Source: CAZGOM01 sp964542875 (lineage in GTDB: Bacteria > Planctomycetota > Phycisphaerae > Phycisphaerales > Phycisphaeraceae). From it: a stretch of DNA of 64,000 bases. The stretch is taken from positions 1 through 64,000 of the forward strand of contig CAZIWA010000004.1 of the NCBI GenBank assembly GCA_964542875.1. The letters are read 5' to 3'. The notes under the pieces were generated by a model. That model did not search any database, was not told the origin of the DNA, and saw nothing but the letters and a program-made list of their open reading frames with translations. The position numbers and the translations under genes are program-made. Every line of letters begins with the position of its first letter. Position 1 is the first letter of the stretch. Below are positions 59,064 through 64,000 of this stretch, in pieces.

Positions 59064-60641
59064 ATGGCCGAAAATCCCAACGCACCCGTCACCAAAACCA
59101 TGGACGCCATCGTCAGCCTTTGCCGCCGCCGTGGCTTTGTTTTCCAATCCTCCGAAATCTACGGCGGCATCAACGGCTTCTGGGATTACGGCCCCCTGGG
59201 TGTCGAGCTCAAGAAAAACCTCAAAGACGCCTGGTGGCAGGACATCGTCCGTTGCCCCGGCATCGGCCCTGATGGCAGCCTCATCTCCATGGTCGGTGTC
59301 GACTGCACCATCATCATGAACCCCAAGGTCTGGGTCGCCTCCGGCCACGCCGCAGGCTTTGCTGACCCGATGGTCGACTGCCGCGAAACCAAGTCGCGCT
59401 ACCGCTATGACCACGTGCAGCTCTACGCGCACCCCGAGGCCGGCCAGGCCAACATCTTCTTCGCCTTCATCAGCGATCAGCCCAGCGAGGCAAAGCAGAA
59501 AAAGGCCGCAGAAAAAGCCTTCAAAACCGCTCCCATCATCATCTCCCTCAGCGCGCTTCCCCAAGCCGAATGGGTCAAGGTCCTGGGCCCGGACGCCACC
59601 AAGGCTGGTTCGCTCACTGAACCGCGCCAGTTCAACCTCATGTTCCAGACCCACACCGGTGCGGTGCAGTCTGAAGACTCCATGACCTATCTGCGCCCCG
59701 AAACCGCGCAGGGCATCTTCGCCAACTTCCGCAACATCCTTGACACATCCCGCGTCAAGGTTCCCTTCGGCATTGCCCAGACCGGTAAGGCTTTCCGCAA
59801 CGAAGTCACGCCCCGCAACTTCACCTTCCGCTCCCGCGAGTTTGAACAGATGGAGATCGAATTCTTCATCCGTCCCGACAGCGCCAAGGAGTGGTACAAG
59901 TTCTGGCGCGACAGCCGTTACGCCTGGTGGCAGTCCATCGGCCTCGCCGGCGATAACCTCCAGCTTCGCGAGCACGACCGCGATGAGCTGGCCCACTACG
60001 CCAAGACCGGCGAAGGCACCAGCGACATCGAATACAAGTTCCCCTTCACCGATCCCGGTTATGGCGAACTCGAAGGCATCGCCCACCGCGGCGCGTTTGA
60101 TCTCACCCAGCACGCCGAGCATTCGGGCCTCAAGGACAAGCTCAAATACTTCGATCAGGATCTCCAGCTTGAGCTCCAGGCCAAGGGCGTCGCCAAGGAA
60201 GAAATCGCTGCGCAAACCCGCTATTTCCCCCACGTCATCGAGCCTTCAGCCGGTGCCGACCGCGGCACCCTGGCGCTGCTTTGCGAGGCCTTCACGCCAG
60301 ACCCCAGCCGTCCCGCCGGGCTCTTCATGAAGTTCCACCCGCGCATGGCCCCGGTGAAAGCCGGCATCTTCCCTCTGGTCAATAAAGACGGCATGCCCGA
60401 GGTAGCGGAGAACCTCTACAAGGACCTCCGTAAGCGCTTCGCCGTCGACTACGACCCCAAACAGACCATCGGCAAGCGCTACGCGCGCATGGATGAAGCC
60501 GGCGCGCCGTTCTGCTTCACCATCGACGGCGAAACCACCAAGGACAACACCGTCACCGTCCGCCACCGCGATACCCAGGCGCAGGAACGCATCAACCTCG
60601 ACAAGGTCGGTGCATTCCTGGCCGAAAAAATCGGCGGCTGA
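59064..60641 (+). CDS. glyS: Glycyl-tRNA synthetase, single-chain (alpha2) type
   Basis: A 525-residue class II aminoacyl-tRNA synthetase of the homodimeric (GlyQS) type. Signatures are RRGFVFQSSEIYGGINGFWDYGPLGVELKKNLKDAWW at the N-terminus, motif 2 in QTGKAFRNEVTPRNFTFRSREFEQMEIEFF, ELEGIAHRGAFDLTQHAEHSG (glycine-specific loop) and motif 3 in VIEPSAGADRGTLALLCEAF, followed by the C-terminal anticodon-binding domain (FHPRMAPVKAGIFPLVNKDGMPEVAENLY). It charges tRNA-Gly. AAGGA precedes the ATG. A GGGACTGGTCCC hairpin lies after the stop and trmB follows on the same strand, so a translation-related operon is plausible. Confidence 0.97.
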   Translation: MAENPNAPVTKTMDAIVSLCRRRGFVFQSSEIYGGINGFWDYGPLGVELKKNLKDAWWQDIVRCPGIGPDGSLISMVGVDCTIIMNPKVWVASGHAAGFADPMVDCRETKSRYRYDHVQLYAHPEAGQANIFFAFISDQPSEAKQKKAAEKAFKTAPIIISLSALPQAEWVKVLGPDATKAGSLTEPRQFNLMFQTHTGAVQSEDSMTYLRPETAQGIFANFRNILDTSRVKVPFGIAQTGKAFRNEVTPRNFTFRSREFEQMEIEFFIRPDSAKEWYKFWRDSRYAWWQSIGLAGDNLQLREHDRDELAHYAKTGEGTSDIEYKFPFTDPGYGELEGIAHRGAFDLTQHAEHSGLKDKLKYFDQDLQLELQAKGVAKEEIAAQTRYFPHVIEPSAGADRGTLALLCEAFTPDPSRPAGLFMKFHPRMAPVKAGIFPLVNKDGMPEVAENLYKDLRKRFAVDYDPKQTIGKRYARMDEAGAPFCFTIDGETTKDNTVTVRHRDTQAQERINLDKVGAFLAEKIGG

Positions 60642-60670
60642 TTCACCCGCTCTTCTCCGGCTCCCTCTTC

Positions 60671-60706
60671 GGGGACTGGTCCCTTTCTTTTAAGGGACCT
60701 GTCCCC
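60671..60706. repeat. Imperfect inverted repeat between glyS and trmB
   Basis: GGGGACTGGTCCCT (60671-60684) and AGGGACCTGTCCCC (60693-60706) pair over 13 of 14 positions around an 8-base T-rich loop. This GGGGAC-type hairpin resembles widespread REP-family elements. It could also attenuate or terminate glyS transcription. Confidence 0.7.
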
Positions 60707-60766
60707 CTTCTCTTTAAGCCGGTCTCATGCTTTTTCCTTCGACCCTACAGGCCTCTTTCAACGCTA

Positions 60767-61417
60767 ATGAAGAAACACGACCCCGCCGAAGTTGGCTTTC
60801 AGGACTCCGATCTTCCGCCCACCGATCAGGGCCGGTTTGATCCGCGTACCTGGTTTTCAGAAGACCGCCGTCAGGCCCCCATCGAGCTGGAAATCGGCTC
60901 CGGTAAAGGCACGTTCATCGTCAACCAGGCCCTGGCCACCCCGGACATTAATTACCTGGGCATCGAATGGGCCCGAGCCTACTGGCTCTACGCCGCCGAC
61001 CGCGCCCGCAGGCACAATTTGAACAACGTCCGCATGCTCCGTGCCGACGCTTCTGCGTTCATCCGTTCCTGGTGCCCCGACGCGATCTTTACCCAGGTCC
61101 ACGTCTATTTCCCCGACCCCTGGCCCAAGGCCCGGCACAACAAGCGCAGGCTGATTCAGGCGCCGTTTCTCGCCGAGCTTCACCGGGTGCTTCTCCCCGA
61201 AGGCCGCGTTCGCATCGCCACCGATCACGCAGACTATTTCCAATGGATGAATGACCACTTGGCCCAGGTCACCCATCTCTTTGATAAGCTCCCCTATGAA
61301 AGCCCCGCCGCTGCGGGCGAAGGTGAGCTCGTCGGCTCGAACTTCGAACGCAAGTACCGCCGCGAAGGCCGGCCGTTTTTCTCCATGATCCTTGCTCGAA
61401 AGAACACCACCCAGTGA
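60767..61417 (+). CDS. trmB: tRNA (guanine-N7)-methyltransferase TrmB
   Basis: A 216-residue SAM-dependent enzyme that forms m7G46 in tRNA. The SAM site is ELEIGSGKGTFIV (about residues 42-54), NYLGIEWARAYWLYAADRA binds the ribose, and FTQVHVYFPDPWPKARHNKRRLIQAPFL carries the family catalytic P-D-P-W-x-K and R-H-x-K-R-R. ATDHADYFQWM and the C-terminal NFERKYRREGRPFFSMIL are also typical. The ATG at 60767 follows glyS by 125 bp. The stop overlaps the next start as GTGA, so the downstream lipoprotein is coupled. Confidence 0.95.
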   Translation: MKKHDPAEVGFQDSDLPPTDQGRFDPRTWFSEDRRQAPIELEIGSGKGTFIVNQALATPDINYLGIEWARAYWLYAADRARRHNLNNVRMLRADASAFIRSWCPDAIFTQVHVYFPDPWPKARHNKRRLIQAPFLAELHRVLLPEGRVRIATDHADYFQWMNDHLAQVTHLFDKLPYESPAAAGEGELVGSNFERKYRREGRPFFSMILARKNTTQ

Positions 61418-62130
61418 GCCCGCAGCAAGCCACGAACCAGCACCACGCCTTCACCCGTGCTTTGTCCGGGTGTGTGGCGTTGCTTTGCCTTCTGGCTGTC
61501 TCACTCTTTCTTTCCGCATGCGCCTCCAGCCAGCCCGAACCGCAGCCGGCCAAGCCCGCCGTCGCCAAAGCCAAGCCTGCAACCACGCAGCCTCAGGCCC
61601 GCCCCACGCCCGCAAAACCGGAAGACAAGCCCATCTATGGCCCCACGCTTTCCGGGCTGCTCCAGTTCGAGGCGACGTTCGACGCCTCCGTGGAAGTCCT
61701 GCGTGACTACGGCTTTTCCATCGATCGCCAGGACTATCGCTTCGGCACCGTCACCACACGCCCGCTGGTGGCTCCCACCGTATTTGAGCCCTGGAAGCCC
61801 ACCAACACTTCCAATCTCCAGATCGCCGAGGGCACCTTTAACAGCCAGCGCCGCATTGCGCGTGTCGAGCTTAAGCCCATCCAGTTTCCCATCACCGCCA
61901 CCAGCAAATATCAGCTCACCGTTCAGGTCTACATGATCAAGCTTCAGCAGCCCCTGCGCTATCTCAACCGCTCGACCACGGGCTTTGGCATCATCTCCAT
62001 TTATTCTTCCGTTCCCGCTGAGTGGAGGGAAAAGGGCATCACCCGGGCCTACTGGCTCGCCGACGGCACCGACCCTCTTCTGGCTCGGCGTATCGCTGAC
62101 GACATCGCCGAGCGCGCGAAACTCAAGTAA
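61414..62130 (+). CDS. Lipoprotein of unknown function
   Basis: A 238-residue lipoprotein. The signal ends FLSAC (Cys near residue 36), followed by an Ala/Pro/Lys/Gln-rich linker (about residues 38-68) and a beta-rich domain (FEATFDASVEVLRDYGFSIDRQDYRFGTVTTRPL, then RRIARVELKPIQFPITATSKYQLTVQVYMIKLQQPLRYLN, with GFGIISIYSSVPAEW). I do not recognise the family. It starts at GTG, overlapping the trmB stop by four bases (GTGA), so translation is coupled to trmB although the functions seem unrelated. A terminator and a copy of the dispersed motif follow. Confidence 0.75.
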   Translation: MSPQQATNQHHAFTRALSGCVALLCLLAVSLFLSACASSQPEPQPAKPAVAKAKPATTQPQARPTPAKPEDKPIYGPTLSGLLQFEATFDASVEVLRDYGFSIDRQDYRFGTVTTRPLVAPTVFEPWKPTNTSNLQIAEGTFNSQRRIARVELKPIQFPITATSKYQLTVQVYMIKLQQPLRYLNRSTTGFGIISIYSSVPAEWREKGITRAYWLADGTDPLLARRIADDIAERAKLK

Positions 62131-62159
62131 TTTCTCCTTATTTCTCGTGATTCCTGTGC

Positions 62160-62189
62160 CATGCCCCCGTCTTGGTGGGGCGTGTTTTT
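62160..62189 (+). terminator. Intrinsic terminator after the lipoprotein gene
   Basis: CATGCCCC (62160-62167) pairs with GGGGCGTG (62177-62184), one G-U wobble, around a 9-base loop. TTTTT (62185-62189) follows immediately. Confidence 0.8.
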
Positions 62190-62207
62190 CGCAATCTTTC
62201 GCTGAAT

Positions 62208-62224
62208 CTAATCATCCGCTGTAC
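62208..62224 (+). repeat. Dispersed motif CTAATCATCCGCTGTAC
   Basis: Perfect consensus copy (W=T), 19 bp after the terminator U-tract, between two genes of the same orientation. This copy shows that the motif is not tied to convergent gaps. Confidence 0.75.
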
Positions 62225-62316
62225 CGCCCCCGCGCACAAAAAAATCCGTCTTCGGCTCCCGCTTCGCTCAACATTTAGTATCATCCCGAAACGCCCTAAA
62301 TACTTGAGTAAACACA

Positions 62317-64000
62317 ATGACGCTTCCCATCATTACCCTCGTCAGCAAGCTCAACCGTAATGTTGCCTCCCGCGCCTTCACTTACGGTATTCCCGTCGCA
62401 AAATCCGCGCTTGCCCCAAATGCCGGCGTTATTCTCACCTCGCCGGACCACAAGACCCTTCCCGTCCAGTCCCGCACGCTGGAAACCTGGCCCGATGGCT
62501 CCACCAAGTGGCTGCTTTTAAGCTTCCAGGCCCCTGTCCCTAAGAACGTCGATACGCCGCTTCAGCTCGCCGTTGGCGCTCAGCCTCAAGCTCCATCCAT
62601 CACCACGCAGGAATCAGACGCCCACATCACCGTCACCACACCGCACCTGACGGCGAAACTTTCCAAGACCAATTTTTCCCTTTTCGACAGCTATGTCGTT
62701 AAAGGCAAGGAAATGGCCCTCGCCGGGTCTGATATCACCCTTGAGCTCCCCGCAGGCAAGCGGTTTTACGGCTCCAACGCGCAATCCATTCAGACACGCA
62801 TCACCGAATCCGGCCCCATCAAAACCATCGTTGAAACCACCGGCCGGCACACCGCAGGTGACGGTCAGACCATGTTCTCCTTCCGTCTGCGCTACACCTT
62901 CTTCTCCGATGCCCCGGGCGTGAAACTTTCTTATAAATTCACCAACGAAGAGCTTCCCGAAACCGGCGTAAAGATCTCCGCACTCTCGTTGACTCTCCCC
63001 ACCAACCTCGGCAAAAACACCACCCACACCATCCGCCAGTCCAACACCGGCAAGCACTGGTTCTCCCGCCTCGTGGAAGTCAAGGAAAACGTCGAGCTCG
63101 TCACCGCGGGTTTCATGAACGAAGCCGCCAAGACCCGCTACGGCTCCTGGGCCGAAGGCATCACCACCGTCCGCGATCTTGGTTCCCTTAAGGAAAACAC
63201 CGTCGACTACCCCTATTTCCTCCGCCCCGGCAACGCCCGCACCGACATGCAGGGCGGCCTCCGGCGCACCTATCCGCATCTCATCCTCCACTCCCCGCAA
63301 GGCTCTGCCCTGGCCTTCTTTTATGAGATGGGCTTTAACTATCCCAAGTCCATCTCCTCCGAACGCGGCGTCATCAAATTCGACATTTGGCCCCACTTCG
63401 CAGGCGACCTGCTCTGGCGCCGCGGCATGAGCAAAGAGCACGACATCTACATCGCTCTCTCACCGGAAGCCGTCGACAATCAAACCCTCGAAGACATCTA
63501 CTTCTCCCACGAAGTACTCGACACCCCGCAGGTCCACCTCACGCTTGATCCCGCTTACGTCCGCTCCACGCAGGTCCTTCAGATTCACCGATGGCTTACC
63601 TCCAACGAGGCCAAATACCTCCCGATTGAAATCAAGCTCGGCACCGCGGGCCAGGTTGGTGAAACCAACTATCTCCCCGGCAACAAAGGCATGATGGACG
63701 TCGGCGACTACATCAACCCTGACCGCTCCTGGGCGCACAACAATGAGGATGACGCCATCCTTAACCACCTGCGCGAGTACTATCGGTTGCGCGCTCCCTC
63801 TCGCCTCCAGGCGGGCCTTGCGCTTGCCCGCCACAACGCCCACATCGACTTCATCGCCTTTGATCCCGACCCGCTTCGCCAGGGCACCATGCCCGCTCAT
63901 TGCCCGGAGCACACCGACGGCTCCACCTATCCTTCCCATATGTGGGGCGATGGCCTTCTGGCCGCCTGGTCCATCACCGGCGAAGAAGACTTCAAGAACG
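62317..64000 (+). CDS. PcRGLX/YetA-like protein, truncated by the window end
   Basis: The open reading frame begins at ATG 62317 and runs without a stop to the last base, giving 561 residues of a longer protein. The N-terminal RIFT-barrel signature is present: RTLETWPDGSTKWLLLSFQ (about residues 51-69). DSYVVKGKEMALAGSDITLELP and a later helical part with RLRAPSRLQAGLALARHNAHIDFIAFDPDPLR follow the family layout, and CPEHTDGSTYPSHMWGDGL is the start of the alpha/alpha barrel. It is a distant paralog of the gene at 9885. Breakdown of an acidic polysaccharide such as rhamnogalacturonan is suggested by the family. No signal peptide is visible. Confidence 0.8.
   Translation, partial: MTLPIITLVSKLNRNVASRAFTYGIPVAKSALAPNAGVILTSPDHKTLPVQSRTLETWPDGSTKWLLLSFQAPVPKNVDTPLQLAVGAQPQAPSITTQESDAHITVTTPHLTAKLSKTNFSLFDSYVVKGKEMALAGSDITLELPAGKRFYGSNAQSIQTRITESGPIKTIVETTGRHTAGDGQTMFSFRLRYTFFSDAPGVKLSYKFTNEELPETGVKISALSLTLPTNLGKNTTHTIRQSNTGKHWFSRLVEVKENVELVTAGFMNEAAKTRYGSWAEGITTVRDLGSLKENTVDYPYFLRPGNARTDMQGGLRRTYPHLILHSPQGSALAFFYEMGFNYPKSISSERGVIKFDIWPHFAGDLLWRRGMSKEHDIYIALSPEAVDNQTLEDIYFSHEVLDTPQVHLTLDPAYVRSTQVLQIHRWLTSNEAKYLPIEIKLGTAGQVGETNYLPGNKGMMDVGDYINPDRSWAHNNEDDAILNHLREYYRLRAPSRLQAGLALARHNAHIDFIAFDPDPLRQGTMPAHCPEHTDGSTYPSHMWGDGLLAAWSITGEEDFKN

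Noticed and set aside
60671..60706. Possible T-box or other riboswitch in the glyS-trmB gap
   Set aside because: The hairpin is a simple inverted repeat after the synthetase gene, not in its leader, and no T-box sequence is visible.
57495..62224. CTAATCA motif as an integron attC or phage att site
   Set aside because: It lacks the paired inverted core sites of attC, and no integrase gene is present. Fixed placement after terminators of unrelated genes argues against a single integration site.
1..64000. tRNA, rRNA, CRISPR, transposase or prophage
   Set aside because: No TpsiC-arm plus acceptor pairing, no regularly spaced short repeats and no transposase or phage protein motifs were seen on either strand. 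A tRNA-finding program would be needed to exclude an overlooked tRNA.

Overview
The window is a 64 kb piece of GC-rich bacterial chromosome that looks planctomycetal, most likely class Phycisphaerae. This is inferred from gene content: two metal-ABC permeases with fused DtxR-type domains, a type II prepilin-like protein, tandem PilT-type ATPases, many secreted or cytosolic carbohydrate-related proteins (sialidase-like propellers, PcRGLX/YetA-like proteins, a Gfo/Idh/MocA oxidoreductase, PhyH, AraC), and a dispersed element around 30.6 kb of a kind I associate with planctomycete genomes. It is an assembled scaffold: exactly 100 N (4373-4472) interrupt a ~113-bp tandem repeat. I found no rRNA, tRNA, CRISPR array, transposase or phage gene.

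Layout. 0-3 kb: leftward pair of PilT-family ATPases. 3-12 kb: an alpha/beta hydrolase, the gapped repeat, a propeller-like protein, an M42 aminopeptidase, a four-Asp-box sialidase-like protein, a TPR protein and a large YetA-like protein. 12.2-13.05 kb: gene-free, relatively AT-rich, with a dense cluster of DnaA-box-like 9-mers and two strong hairpins, so a candidate replication origin. 13-17.4 kb: methyltransferase, membrane protein, Fpg and a HEAT-like protein. 17.4-23 kb: a complete Zn/Mn uptake locus (binding protein, ATPase, two permease-DtxR fusions joined by ATGA overlaps) divergent from a DtxR/MntR regulator, with a perfect 16-bp palindromic operator candidate between them.

23-38 kb: prepilin, Gfo/Idh/MocA oxidoreductase divergent from a secreted protein with a matching inverted operator-like pair, two small Ala-rich proteins, GT9 glycosyltransferase, metallophosphoesterase, PhyH divergent from an AraC regulator, BtuF-like/FecCD-like genes without an ATPase, a TIM-barrel protein, a beta-carbonic anhydrase lipoprotein and a Sel1-repeat protein. 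39-51 kb: propeller, MFS, membrane glycosyltransferase-like protein, FAD oxidoreductase, MsrB-MsrA fusion lipoprotein, LolD, PHP-domain protein and a secreted protein with an internal duplication. 51-64 kb: NMP-kinase-like protein, Tat-exported phosphoesterase, PyrE, SDR, Nudix, ParB, a propeller, GlyRS, TrmB, a lipoprotein and a second YetA-like gene truncated by the window end.

Two identical 16-bp parS-type palindromes lie just upstream of parB, one of them inside the Nudix gene. With the DnaA-box cluster 43 kb away this suggests an origin-proximal segment. A 17-bp motif (CTAATCAWCCGCTGTAC) occurs four times in the same orientation just downstream of intrinsic terminators, and its first 16 bases occur once more, exactly, in reverse orientation inside a coding region. 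I do not recognise it, and it is the most intriguing unexplained signal in the window.
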